Translations under genes and position numbers: made by a program | The notes under the pieces: model-generated | What the model was told of the DNA's origin: nothing | Database searches by the model: none | What the model saw: the letters and a program-made list of their open reading frames with translations, nothing else | Assembly: GCA_035582835.1 (NCBI GenBank) | Contig: JAYKAV010003153.1 | Span: 1 to 64,000, forward strand | DNA: 64,000 bases | From: Phoebastria nigripes | Taxonomy: Eukaryota; Chordata; Aves; Procellariiformes; Diomedeidae | Direction of reading: 5' to 3' | Shown: positions 12,532-24,396 of the stretch, piece by piece | Layout: each line of letters starts with the position of its first letter | Position numbering within the stretch: the first letter of the stretch is position 1

Positions 12532-12535
12532 NTTT
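12501..12535 (+). repeat. Poly-T tract
   Basis: Thirty-one T, an ambiguous base at 12532, then three T, directly downstream of the CpG-dense core. The ambiguity is where a homopolymer is hard to sequence, so the true length is uncertain. It makes long spurious Phe- or Lys-rich ORFs on both strands. Confidence 0.9.
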
Positions 12536-12639
12536 AAGTGGGGCGTGCAGTTTGTCGTGAGCTGGGGAGCGCCGGGTCGGGGCTGTCGGCGGTGCCCCGC
12601 TGCTGGGAGCGCGGCGGGCAGTGGCCGGCCCTGGGGGCA

Positions 12640-12960
12640 GCGCCTCGGAGCGCCCGTGGGGTGCCTAGTCCCGCGGCTGTGGGGCACCTCGTGGGGCTCC
12701 GTACTCTGGGCCGAGCGTGCTGGGGTGTCTGCGGGGCTGTTCGGGCACGGGGCTCTGGGGTGCCTTGGTCCCCAGGCTTTGTGGCACCCGTGGGGCTGCA
12801 CGCCGGGGTGCCTGTGGGGCTCCTTGGGTCTGGGTCTGGGGCTGTGGGGGCACCTTGGACCGAGACCCAGCGCTCTGAGGGCCTGTCTGGTCCCCCAGCC
12901 TGCGGTAGCCGTGGGGCTCCTCGCCCCGGGGCGCTTAGAGGGTTTCGGTGGGGGAGCTGG
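12640..12960 (+). repeat. Degenerate G-rich minisatellite in intron 1
   Basis: Variants of GTGGGGCTCC and TGTGGGGCACC recur many times (for example near 12654, 12679, 12692, 12788, 12813, 12842 and 12910), mixed with GGGGTGCC. The pattern suggests an old tandem expansion that has diverged. Stop codons are depleted by composition, so ORFs over 200 codons appear on both strands here; I regard them as artefacts. Confidence 0.6.
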
Positions 12961-15397
12961 GCAAAGGGGGTGCGGGGGGGGTACGGGGGCCTGTGCTAGC
13001 GCTGCCCCCCCAGGCACAACCATCCCTCCCGGCGGGCAGGAAGGCCCCGCTAGCCACCCCCGGGCCCCTGGGGCTCTGTGCCCTGGTGGCAGTGGTGAAG
13101 GCGAGCATTTCTGCCTGGGTTTTGAAATTCCCCCTTCCCGAAGTAGATCCACCAAGCGTTTGATCATCTAAATGGAAATTGCACAATTTCACCCTTAGCT
13201 GGTTTGTTTGCACAATGTTCCCCACATGAAGCGGGGTTGGTGGCTTGCAATACTTTCTCTTAGATGTTGCTCTAGCATATTTTAAGAAACTTGTTAAATT
13301 AAACTTTGAAGAGATCTCCGTTGTCCTTCCTGCTGTATCTGTAAGCCTAGATATGCAGACGCGGCAGAATCGAGGGGGTGAGAAAGGAAAGATGAGTGAT
13401 GCTGAGAGTGATGCATGGCATTTCAGCATGCAGTCTCTTCCCTCCTATTTGTAGTTGCTACAAATGAAGAAGAACAGTATCCTTTTTTAATATAACTTAA
13501 TCTTTTCCTAGATCTGTTATTGTAACTAGCTGTTACTCAGTTTAAAAAAAAAAAAAAAAAGGGCTACACAAGTGCTTCAGTTGTAACTGGTAGGTAAAGC
13601 CTTCTGCCTGTGCCGATGAACTGCCTGTGTGCTGGTCGCTAGATGTGGTTTGCTTTTCTGCAGTCTCTAATTTATAGTGACCTGTCACTGCAGTGGATTT
13701 CATTTAGAGGGAATGACAAGAATTCGTATTTTTATATTGGAAGAAATCTGTGACTAATTAAAATCCTCTTTTTATAAGGAATTCAGTGCACAGAGCAATT
13801 AAACGAATTGTAGTTCTCGCTGTAGTGGTCAGCAAGTCCCCCAAGAGTCCTAGCTCAAACTTGGTGGAGGCTTTTTGTTTCTTTTTTTTCTCTTCAGCCA
13901 CATGAAAGCTCAGCGGTGTGCGTTTCTCCCTCTGTACATTGGTGCTCGTGTAGACTTTTAAGGGTGGGTTGAGTCAGTGCCTGGGGTCAGAAATGCCCCT
14001 TTGCTGGATGCCAACAGGCAGGGGCACATCAGGAACTGCCCAGGTACCCAGGCACCTCTGCTACCAGCTCTGAATTCTGCTTCCTAATATGTATCTTGTT
14101 CTGCCCAATGCCAGCAGCCCCACTCTGGTTACCTGAGCGGCCGTCGGTGTGAATGAAGTTTGCCGTTTGATTTAGAAACAGGTCGGAGCAGCAGGTCTCT
14201 GTGGCTCTAGGAGGTGAACCCAGAAACGTGTTACTGATGGCTTTCTCGGGGGTGACATTAAATGTCCTTCCCTGCACCCGTGGGGGCTGTGCGACAGCCC
14301 TGCTCTGAAGGTCCTCAAGGCTGGGCTGTGTTTGCAAAAATCCACTGCTTCCAAAAAAATAACATTCCCCCCCCGCAGTGTACAAAGAGGTGAAACTGGG
14401 CTTTGCAGAGCTCGGTGGGGTTTGCAGCCCGCTTGCTTCTGCTTGACTGAAGGTCCACCTTAAATGTCCCTATACGAGTATGGAATCTGGCTGTGCCCTG
14501 GTGTAGTCTTACACCAGACCGCCCTGGTGTGCTCCTGCCTGGCTTCAACCATACAAAAATAGACGGGATCCACTACCTAAGATGTCATTGTAACGTTACT
14601 TATCTGAGGTGAAACTGAAGCCCTTATCTTTGACCCTGAACGGCAATTAAGTGCCTCGGTTGCCTTTTAAAGGTAATTTGTTGCCCACGTTTGTGGGGAG
14701 GGGAGGGAGATGCTTGGGTTTTGCTGCCTCAGCGCTAAGTTGTGGCCGTGGGTATTTTGCTTTAGTTCACAGCTTTCATTTGAGGGTTGCTTTTAGTATC
14801 TGTTTTGTCTGTAGCATTGTTCTACCAATATGAAGCTATGCTATAAAAATAAAAAAGTCACAGGGCTTTTATTTTCTTCTGATTAACTTCAAAGTTGTGA
14901 TGTTTTGACATCGTTTTGAAACTGTCAAGACATAATGTGTTTAGAAACAAGCTTTGAGCTGATGACATGGCAGCATATGATATTCATTTTGTTAGAAATG
15001 AATGTGCCAGTAGTGCTAATTTCTTCCATACTTGGATTTAAGGGATCATGCTTGTCTCAACATTGACTTTTTTTAAGATGAGCTTTAATGCTGGGTGTTG
15101 TTGTTCCCCCCCCCAGTATTTTGTTAGTAAGAAGTAGCTGTCAAACATCTCAGCACCAGAAGTTCTCAAAGTCCCAAGTCCATGTTACCAGTTCCCTAGT
15201 TATGTTTCTTCCTAAGCTATGGAGGAAAACAATACATGAGGAATAAAAGCACAAGTAGTGACAGACCTGGTGTGGTTTTTTTGGCTGTTTTTATACTATG
15301 GAGGGGAACACAGACAAAGAAAGAAGGCTTTCAAAATGGTAGACAGTGCCTTTTGTTTTTATCGTCTTTAAATTAAAACTCTAATCCTCTTCTGCAG

Positions 15398-15437
15398 GCA
15401 TCAGTTCTTTGGATTTGATCCCTGAATACTAAACATC
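15398..15437 (+). other. PDLIM5: 5' UTR part of PDLIM5 exon 2
   Basis: Forty bases between the acceptor (TCTGCAG ends at 15397) and the start codon. An in-frame TGA at 15423-15425 closes the frame upstream, which supports the ATG at 15438 as the true start. The start context has A at -3 (AACATCATGA), a favourable Kozak position. Confidence 0.85.
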
Positions 15438-15533
15438 ATGAGCAACTACAGTGTGTCTTTGGTCGGCCCGGCTCCTTGGGGTTTCAGACTTCAAGGGGGC
15501 AAGGATTTCAACATGCCTCTGTCTATCTCTCGG
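15438..15533 (+). CDS. PDLIM5: PDLIM5 coding exon 2: PDZ domain, residues 1-32
   Basis: Encodes the N-terminus of PDLIM5 (Enigma homolog), a scaffold that binds alpha-actinin through its PDZ domain at Z-discs and stress fibres and recruits kinases such as PKC through its LIM domains. The frame starts [20 protein letters not shown] and ends at S31-R32. P13-W14-G15-F16 is the PDZ carboxylate-binding loop characteristic of the Enigma/ALP family, followed by the beta-B strand and G20-G21-K22-D23-F24. The exon ends after a complete CGG codon (phase 0) at donor GTAAGTG (15534). The ORF stays open into the intron up to 15812, but the splice site, and family identity that stops exactly there, set the boundary. 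The near match to the mammalian protein makes identification very secure. Confidence 0.97.
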
Positions 15534-18244
15534 GTAAGTGCATTTGCCTCTTTGCCTGCATGTGGGTATCTGTTATGCTGTGGCCGACCTGCAACCTTCA
15601 GACATAAGTATGCAAAGCCATTAATTACAGATGCTGGGGCTCAACTTGCCCTGTGGCGTGGAGGGCTGTTGGGGGGGAGGGAAAGCTGGGAAAATAAATC
15701 TTCTTTATTGTTTGAAGGCTCCAACAAAATTGTCTTAGGAAGGACATGTTCCTTTGAAATGGTTGTTTTATCTGTATTTCTTTACGCAACAAACAAAAGA
15801 AACCACCCTTGAATTCCCCTCCCTGCTCCCACCCAGAAAACAGAGATGCAGAGGTTGGAGGCTGGCAGGAAACAAGCAATTTTCTGCACAGGGCTGAGCC
15901 TGGGCAGTTCAAATGGGAGGCAGCGGGGGGAAAAATCACTCATGTTACCCTTGTTTATTCAGCAGCTCTTAGCAGCTTGAGGCTCTTCTGGTGTCTGTTC
16001 TTGCAAATCCCACTATTTACAATAAAAAGGCACTTAAATGACAGTATTTGTAAATAGCAGTTCATCAATATGTGCCTAAGTGAATGTGCCAGTTTCTCAC
16101 GAGCATTTTATAGAGTATGTGCTCTGAACTGGTATTCAAAGGATTTGAGGAACTAAGTCAAAACAAATGTGATCTTTGTACCCAGGCACTATCTAACTAG
16201 TTTCCTACTTTAAAACCATGTTTTCAGGGAAGGCTTGTCTTTTAATGTGGGCCGAGTTTCAAAGCCTTCCTCAGGTGGCTGAAGCACTTCACATACAAAA
16301 TATAGGGACAAACTTTGCAGTATTGAATTTATAGGATCATTGGAAATCTCTGAGTGAAGAAACTGGCTTCTGATGTCTCTGTACCCTCACACCTTTGAAT
16401 TTGATTTGCAGCATGGAAGCATTTATGTACAAATGCCCCCTTCTCTCCTCCCCCAACAGCTCTCCTCCCCCTCATGCATATTCATATAGTTTAGTGACAA
16501 AGATGAATTATTTTTTACACCTGTTGGGACTGCAGAATTGATACTGCCCTGGGAGACAGAGCAGGTTTCTATTTGGGTTTATGCATCATGGCAATATTTT
16601 TAGCTAATCTCAACTAGTGATTCAAACTCTGCCAGTTTGTTTAGACTTGGCTTATCCTATTCACCTGTGGATTATGCTGGTGAAGTTAAAATATAGTTTG
16701 GCTCTGCAAAATTATTTTTATATGGCTAAAATGGACTGGAGAGCTGTAGAAATGCCTGTGTACAGATGAATACAGCTGATATCTGAGCCAAAAAGGGGTT
16801 GAGAAGCAGTTTATTCCCAAATTCTGGGGATTTTCAAGCTAAACTGTAATTCAGTTTCTTGTTCAGTAGCTGGTTACTCCTACACTAATGAGAAATTTGA
16901 ACTGGGGATGCGGATAGTGCTCTTCTGATTTGACGGTAGAAGTGCTCTCATGACGAGGATTTGCAAAAGCATTGGCTCTTGCCTGCATAGGGTACTTGTG
17001 CAAGGTACTGATGAGCAATTAAGCGCTGTAGGCAGTAAACCATAGTAAACAACTAGTTTTAGGAAAGGGTAGTACTTTTTTGTAGGGGCCTCTGCTGTCC
17101 TGGAGATCTAGAGTGCAGTCCTGCTGTAAGCATGCTTCCCATCTAAAAGTTTCTAAAGAGGAAACATACGTTGAAATTAGCCTAGACTACTACTTTATTG
17201 CAGGAATCAAATATGCTGTCACACTGACTAGCCTAGGGGAGTTGGCCTAAATAGCTACATATAAAAGCCTCAGTTATGGGATTCCCTAATGACAAATGTC
17301 AGTGCCCACAAGAGCAGAATGTAATGAAAGATAGGGACTGGGGTGGTTTGAGGACTTTAATTTGTGCATGGGAGGGGGAAGCACAATATCCAATTCACCT
17401 ATTATACTTCAGCAGTGCTCCTCAGCTGAACTGTTTCTTCTTATTTGCATTTAAGAGTATGCAAATATTAGACTGCCTGGTGCTTTTTTTTTTTTTTTTT
17501 TTCCTTCCCTTTCCTTTGGATCAAAAAAAGTGCTTAGTTCTGGTATGCCAATCCAGCTTTGGCCCAATAGCTGGAAGAATTCAACGCTGTGTTCCTGGTA
17601 TGCTAGAACAGCATGTAACATTCATCCCCAACAGCCCTTCTTTTCCTGATGAAGCATAAATGCCTTCCTGTATCTGAAGACTGCTAATTAAATTATTTTA
17701 GCAAAACAGTAATGAGACAGCAGAATTATGTTTTTTGGCAAGGAGGACTTGTTTTGTTTTGTTTTTAATTTGTCCTCTAGATGCTGAGGATGAATCTGGC
17801 TGCGCTGCTGAGGGCTAATTTCCTGCTTTAGTTTAAACTCCTTGAAATTAAGTTCAAATAAAGTACAGTTTACGAAGCACAGAAAATACACTGGTTTCTA
17901 AAGCTGTTTATCTGAAAAGCTAATCTCTTTTTACTAATGATTTGAACAAATTAAGACCTCACATGGTTCCTTGGAGAAAGTTTTTAGTAAGTCATTCAGC
18001 TTTGTACAGAATGCAGTTTAAATGGATGTATTCCTTGTTGCCTCTGCAAAGTAAAACGAGCCTGTTTTGTGTTCTTTAGTTGAAATTCTTAGTGTCAGCT
18101 AAGGTGTAACAGGTTAACATTAATGCAGGGGTAGCAGTAACATTTGATTTTTTTGTAAGCTAGTATATTGTAGACTAGTTGCAACATCATAACCAATAGC
18201 AAGAGTTATTGCAGGGTTATGTCAGTCACTTAATATAGCTCTCT

Positions 18245-18315
18245 TAGTGCTTTAAACTTGTGCTTTATAGCTATAGCTTTCTTAGTGCTTTATAACTTTT
18301 TAGTGCTTTAAAGTT
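18245..18315 (+). repeat. Short degenerate tandem repeat (TTAGTGCTTTA core)
   Basis: The core TTAGTGCTTTAWA, each time followed by a variant of ACTTG, occurs three times (near 18244, 18280 and 18300), with a related TGCTTTATAG between the first two. It is a small local duplication of unknown significance. Confidence 0.7.
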
Positions 18316-19438
18316 GCTACGTATACTTATACAGCTGTACACATTTCATGGTAAGTAATATATGTGATGTTGGGGATATAGCCTTATAGTTAGTGGCATA
18401 AATCAGTACAACAAAAATATATGTAGTACTTGTTACGTATACTTGTATCTGGCTGGACTTCAGCGGGGTGGCTTTTCACAGTCCTCCTCCTTAACTTGCA
18501 AAGGCACCCGTCTGAGCACTGCAGAGTGCCATTACACAGGTCAGGAATTCAACACCAGGAAGCTGAGGTGGGGTGGGAGCGGTGATGGGAGTGTGGTGTG
18601 GGGGGGTTTGGCTCTCACAAAAGAGGGGTCAGTGGCAAGGAAGCTGCTCTGAAAGTAAAACAATTTGATCTTCAACCAGGAATAAAGGGTGAGCTGAGGT
18701 GGTAGATCTACATCTTTTATCAACAGCCAAGTGTTAAAGTGGCTCAGGCCACCACATGTAACTGTACTGTAGGGCTTTCGGGTAGTTTATTCTGTAGTGG
18801 TACTTGTATAACGAGAGATTGCAAGCTGTGACCAGTTAGCCTGCAGTGAAGAAGGTAGAAATTACTGGAGCCGAGGTATGCAAACTTATATTATTCTGAG
18901 TTGCTGTTCTTACTTTTTCCTCACGGCATTTTACATTAATTAAAGAAGCAACTGTTCTCCTTATTCCTTCAAGACCTATGTTGTGATGTAAAACTGAAAA
19001 ATGGAAAGCTAGAGCAGGTAAGAACAAATTACTGAGATGCGAGGTTAATTATGTTCTCGTAGCTGTAAAGTAGCTATTGTAGGAAATGACTAAGATTCAG
19101 ACTCTTTCCCTATGGAAGAAAAACCTTAATGTCTATCCATCTATCTGTAATATATGTAGTCATGTGAAATGACATTTGCAATAATGCGATTGTCTTCATA
19201 TGAATGAATTGATTGCTTCTGAATCAACACAGACTACTGAAAAGGCAGCTACTTAATAGGCATCTCCATCTCCACCTGGTAGATTTGGGAGGCATTGTCT
19301 CAACACTTTGAGTGTTGGCTACACTGCAAGAATTACATCATGGGTCCTCCTTGTTTCTCAATTATTTCCAAACAAAATTTATTTCCAAGTTGCAGGATGT
19401 TCTGCTAAACACCAGCTGGGTCAGAAAAAGACTATTGG

Positions 19439-19469
19439 ACCAAAATAATTGCAGCTGAATTATTTTGGT
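19439..19469 (+). repeat. Perfect 12-bp inverted repeat with E-box loop
   Basis: ACCAAAATAATT (19439-19450) and AATTATTTTGGT (19458-19469) are exact reverse complements separated by GCAGCTG. As RNA the stem could extend by two G-U pairs. The loop contains CAGCTG, the palindromic E-box favoured by myogenic bHLH factors. It lies about 50 bp upstream of the LTR insertion. Confidence 0.85.
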
Positions 19470-19519
19470 TTTAATCATGATTGGCAATAATAAGGGATCT
19501 GCTGTTGCTGATATCCATG

Positions 19520-20083
19520 TGTTGTGGTTTAACCCCAGCTGGCAACTAAGCACCACACAGCCACTTGCTCACTCCCCCCTGGTGGGATGGGGAGAGAATT
19601 GGAAGGGTAAAAGTGAGAAAACTCATGGGTTGAAATAAAGACAGTTTAACAGGGAAAGCAAAAGCCGATCACGCAGGCAAAGCAAAGCAAGGAATTCATT
19701 CACTACTTCCCATCGGCAGGCAGGTGTTCAGCCATCTCCAGGAAAGCAGGGCTCCATCACGCGTAATGGTGACTTGGGAAGACAAACGCCATCACNCCNA
19801 ANGTCCCCCCNTTCCTTCTTCTTCCCCCAGCTCTATATGCTGAGCATGATGTCATATGGTGTGGAATATCCCTTTGGTCAGTTGAGGTCAGCTGTCCCGG
19901 CTGTGTCCCCTCCCAGCTTCTTGTGCACCCCCAGCCTACTCGCTGGTGGGGTGGGGTGAGAAGCAGAAAAGGCCTTGACTCTGTGTAAGCGCTGCTCAGC
20001 AGTAACGAAAACATCCCTGTNTTATCAACACTGTTTCCAGCACAAATCCAAAACATAGCCCCATGCTAGCTACTACTGTTTCA
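19520..20083 (+). mobile_element. 3'-truncated solo LTR of an avian endogenous retrovirus
   Basis: Begins with the terminal TGTTGTGGTTTAACCCCAGC that marks a family of avian ERV LTRs (probably ERVL-type) common in Neoaves, and continues through typical landmarks: an AATAAA signal at 19634-19639, a CTCTATATGCTGAGC segment and GTTATCAACACTGTTTCCAG. Family members normally continue to a CA end; here similarity stops around GCTAGCTACTAC, so roughly the last 50 bases are missing and no target-site duplication can be read. No internal retroviral genes are present. Five ambiguous bases (19796, 19799, 19802, 19811, 20021) fall inside it, as expected for a multicopy repeat. Same orientation as PDLIM5. 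Family class is from memory of sequence pattern; the 3' end is approximate. Confidence 0.88.
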
Positions 20084-22533
20084 TGGCAGTATTTACCACT
20101 AGGAACAAGGAATTACTGAAGTGAAACTATAGTTTGCACAGCAACGTAGCCTATGTGTGATATACACCCTCCCACCTAACGCAAATACATAGGATGTTTT
20201 CTTGTACTTAAAAGTTACTTTTCTGTTCAATCCTGGTGGCAACTCTAGCCATCTTCCTTCAGAAGATGTTTCGCTATTTGTCTTTCTCTTCCTGTAAGAA
20301 TTAAGTGGAATATGGTCGTCTTCAAATGCTTGACCTGACAGCTCTGTTTTTCTACTGCAACTTCTTTCAGTGTGGTGTTTTGTTTTGTTTTTTTTTTTTT
20401 TCCCGCCAGCTTCTTCCTGCTTCACTGGTCACTTCAAAAAAACCCAAACCAAACAAATGCACTGCCCCCCTTAGAAATAGCCCCTTCTTTTTGAAGTTTT
20501 TCAGTTTTCATTATTTCATCTGTTTCAAGTGTGTTTTTCTGTGTTGTTATTGCAAGTTATAGTTGATGGAAGACTCATGATAATGAATCTGTCAGCAAGC
20601 AGTACACCCAGGGAGTAGGTGGAAGAGCAGCCCACCTTGGGATGAAGTAGGGAATGCATGTGCAGCACATCAGCTGCTCCATATTCATCCCACATGAGCA
20701 TACTGACATTCTTCATGCTGGTGTTGGGAGGTCACTGAGAGGAGTTGTCTTCTCTGCTCTCCCACTTTCCTTACTTCCTGCCCAGGTACATACATGGTTA
20801 CCCAACAAGTTGTCCACGTGGATGGAGCATGTATGATTGGTTTTGCACAGTGTTTGCTTATGCAGGAGTTTCGCCTTCTTACTATTTGGAAGCAAGTTAT
20901 TTTAAAGTCATTAACATCTGTGAAAGTAATATTAATGGGAAAAGAATAAAGGAAAATGATGCTTTGAATGGACCTAGAGCATGTCAGCTTTGATGGAGTC
21001 TGGCTGAGCCTCTTGCCCTTGTGTTTGCGTGAATTATTTTACTAAGCCGTATGTGTCATTCCCAGTAAAATCAGGTTTTGTGTATGTATAAAATAAGTTA
21101 TTGCAGTGGGGGACTGGGGAAATGGTCTTTCAAGCAGGTATGTGAAATAGGAGAGAAACACTAGAACAACTGCTGGCCTGGCCAGTGATAATTGTGTCGG
21201 TAACCTTATGCTTCATCCTGGAAGCTACTGAGAGCGGCTAACTAAGCCCTAACTGGCAGCTGCTGGCATTGCTGCGCTAGTTTGATTTGCTACCAAGTTG
21301 TGATTGTTTGCACGTAATACAACTGCAGATGTATTCCACTACTGCAACTTCCTGGCACCGGGTCAGAGATGCCAGCAGAGGTCACAGCACTTACCTGCTG
21401 ATCCTGCTCTTAGGGCAATAAATGCTGCATTTTACAGGAGCTATCAGTGCTTGTGAAATGGATGGGATTAGCCAAGACATAAAGCAAGAAGTGTTGTTCT
21501 GTTCTGTTTAATTCTGTTTGCAAGATGTGGTTTACTGTAAAAAATACTGAGAATGACAAATGAGCTACCAGTGCCAAAGTCTGTATCCTCTCTGCACCGA
21601 GTCCTGAAGGAGCAGAGGTTTTTCTTTGGGAGCCGAGTGGAATATGGACAGTTATAAAGCTCCCAGCTGCACAAGTGGTTTAATATGAGCGAGTTTTCTG
21701 AAAGTCCTAAGAGTGCTGGTTAGTGCTTCAGAGTTTGCGTAGTTGCCTGCAAGCAACATCCTCCTTTAGAGAGCTCCTCAGTTTAACTTGAAGATGGAAA
21801 GAGAGATCAGTTGGTACAGACATAATTTCCCGAGTGCCTCTTTTCCCACCGCTGTTTAACCTCTTTGTGCTGAAAACTGGGAAAAGGGCTATGTTTCCCC
21901 TGACCATTTGTCTTCCTTCCCTTGTCTATTCTGCTATGCAGTTTAAAGCAAGACAGATCATCACTGGAGTGGGGTTGGGAAGAAGGGAAGGCGTGGGGGA
22001 GAAGAGGCGGAAGAGAAGTGTCTGCATCTCGTCTGTTCATGACCTTATTTGTCAGACAACCTCCTCAGACCAAGTAGGAAGCTAACTTATGTTAAAATAG
22101 TTCCTCTACTGATGTCATTCCCCCAAAAGTGAAGCTGGCTGTACCGGGGAAAAAGGAACCAAAGAGCTTGTAGCTGAGGGATATCTGATGTGATGTGTGA
22201 ACATACTCTTTTCACGTTAAAAAATGCTCGTAACTCTTTTTCCCCTTATAAGTGACAGTTTAGTTACAGTATGAGGAGTACAATCTAAATATTTCATGAT
22301 GGAAAAACTAAAGTATTTGTTTGCAGTGTCCGCTTCTCAAAGACAGATGTAGTGAAAAAATAAACTCTGATTAGATGTTCAGAGCAGATGCAAAATTGGC
22401 AGTCCTTCCAGAGGCCAAAAAGCAGGACCATTTATTGAATAGTAACTGCAAAAAAATTAGGGATGTTTTCTTTGCAAGTATCTGGCCCTGGAGGCCTGAC
22501 AACTTCTGTCGACTTCCCCACTGTTTGGAGATG

Positions 22534-22543
22534 CTATTTTTAG
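22534..22543 (+). promoter_or_regulatory. MEF2-site match
   Basis: CTATTTTTAG matches the MEF2 consensus YTAWWWWTAR exactly. PDLIM5 is expressed in heart and skeletal muscle, so an intronic MEF2-dependent element is plausible, but a single 10-bp match in 64 kb of AT-rich DNA is not strong evidence. Confidence 0.3.
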
Positions 22544-24396
22544 CGTAACTGTTTTTCTCATTATTCATTGGCCGATGGCTATCAAAAGGCATTGTGAGAA
22601 GAGACATGGCGTTGAAAGGTTTGTTTGTTTGGCTTTGGTATGGAGCCAGGAGATAACATTGTTGGCTTTTTTTTTTTTTCATTTGTTTTGACTTTTTAAG
22701 AATAGATTTCGTATGTTATCAATATAAGGGAAAGTGTGAGAGAAAACTGTCTCTCATGTGCCTAAAGCAGTGGAAATATGGGAAAGGCGATATTCCTCCT
22801 GCCAGTGGTCAAAAAGAAAAAAAATTGAGGCTGAGGTTTGTTTGAACAAATATGAGAAATAGAAGTACGCTTGCTTCCATAGGTGGCTGTTACAAGAATA
22901 GGGACAGAAGGAAAGGAGACCACTGCTAAGGCCAGTGTTACATAAGTCTTTGAAGGACTCAAGTCTTCAGAGCAGTAAAAGTAGGGGAAAAAATAAGTAT
23001 CTGTTAAGGTTCCCTTACTGTAAGAGGTCCTCAAGCTGAATTTGCGGAGAGAGGTTCTATCTTTTCTTAGAAGAGTTGACATGGGTGGAAGAAAAAGGCT
23101 GTGAACTTTGCGCACAGTGTCCTTTGAGGTGCAAGTAGCTTCAGTTACCATGTTGACTTAAAGCCTTGCTTGTGTTAAGGAGTTTATATTGTCCTGCTGC
23201 TCTAATGTGTGATGCTGAAGACAGAGCTGATGGGTAAGAGGTTGAGTGTCACTAACTCTGCTAGCCTGGTTTAAATGCAGACAACCTACTGCTGTAAGTA
23301 TGTCGGTAGGTGACTGTGGGCTATACCGGTCTAGATAAGGGCTATGATGGTCTTCTCAGACAAGTTTTCTGGTAGATCAGGTTTGTAATTACGTTCACTT
23401 CCAGGAAATGTTCTTGAAAGGGTTTTCTTCAGGAGCATGGTCATGCTGGTAATGCTGTGCTGTGGCAGTTCAGTCTCATCTTCTCAAGAAGATAAAAAAA
23501 AGAAGGCATTAGGAGCTTGTGCTATGTTTGTGCTGTAAGAGCAGCCTCTCTAAATTAAAACTAGATACATATGGAAATTAAGTTCAGGGAAAAGTAGGAA
23601 GAGGCAACAGAGGAAGAGAGAAGCAAAACATGGATGCTGTTAGGTTTGGTACAGCTGTGAGGAGGGGCAGATGCTACACTGTGACTGACTGCCACTCAAG
23701 CACCAGCCAGCTGCATATGCCTGTGGTCACTAAACACTTCTGCAGAACAGACCTAAGGTTTCAAGTTGGGGAATGAAGGCCACCCTTACTGGACAGGCTG
23801 TAAAAAGTCTGATTTAAATGACTTGTGTAACACTGCATAGGGTATTCCCACCCTCTTTTTCCATTTCTCTGCTTCATTCATCACTCCCCTTTCAACACTG
23901 TCAGTTAACGGGATGGTNTCCCACACACAGTAGCTTTTCATCTTTTGTCACTTCGAGACACCAGTGCAGTTTCCACCACAGAGTTTCTTGTGTATGCTGA
24001 GTAGAGAGGTAGTAGGGGGACAAAATAGCATATTATAAATTGAAGACCATATCGTGGTGCATCCCCTGAAAGCATATAAGTAAGTGTTGTACCAATGGAA
24101 TATACTCAGTAATTTTGGCGTAAAGTATAGTCAGCAGACACAGAGCACAAAGAGACTTCTGCTGTCAGCCCCTTATTTTTATTTAAGAGGGAAAACAGTA
24201 GTTTTCAGTGTTTTACAATCCAGAAAACTTGGAGTGAAATTAATAATTCTGTGACACCTGGGTGACTGTTCTGCCCATATTCCCTATCAAGCTTCAAGAT
24301 GTATCAAGTGTTGAGTCCTCACTCAAAATAGGAAGATGCTATGCATTCCTTGAGTGGTGTTTTTTCTTTTAATGTAGGCCAGAAAATTTCCAGTAG

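Larger units (their letters stand above)
11930..13130 (+). promoter_or_regulatory. PDLIM5: CpG-island promoter of PDLIM5
   Basis: GC content and CpG density rise sharply here against AT-rich flanks, with the densest CpG between about 12,030 and 12,420. No TATA box is seen; a GC-box core (CCGCCCC) lies at 12217-12223 and an ETS-type GGAAGTG at 12294. A consensus donor, GTGAGT, starts at 12393 at the downstream edge of the densest part. The first PDLIM5 coding exon begins only 3 kb downstream on the same strand. This is the usual layout of a housekeeping-type vertebrate promoter with an untranslated first exon. Assignment to PDLIM5 rests on position and strand; the transcription start cannot be read from sequence alone. 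Confidence 0.82.
12393..15397 (+). other. PDLIM5: Intron 1 of PDLIM5
   Basis: Bounded by the donor GTGAGT at 12393 and the acceptor CTCTTCTGCAG ending at 15397, with a plausible branch-point CTAAT about 15 bases upstream of the AG. Its first 700 bases continue the CpG island and include a 35-base T-tract and a degenerate G-rich minisatellite. The remainder is ordinary AT-rich DNA with an A-tract near 13544-13560. No coding content recognised. Confidence 0.6.

Noticed and set aside
12484..13171. ORFs of more than 220 codons on both strands in the CpG island and intron 1
   Set aside because: They overlap on opposite strands, include the poly-T tract and a G-rich degenerate repeat, and have Gly/Pro/Arg/Trp-rich compositions expected from GC-rich DNA with few stops.
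18236..18320. Possible CRISPR-like or phage-like direct repeat array
   Set aside because: The repeats are degenerate, few and irregularly spaced in a vertebrate intron; no prokaryotic content exists in the window.
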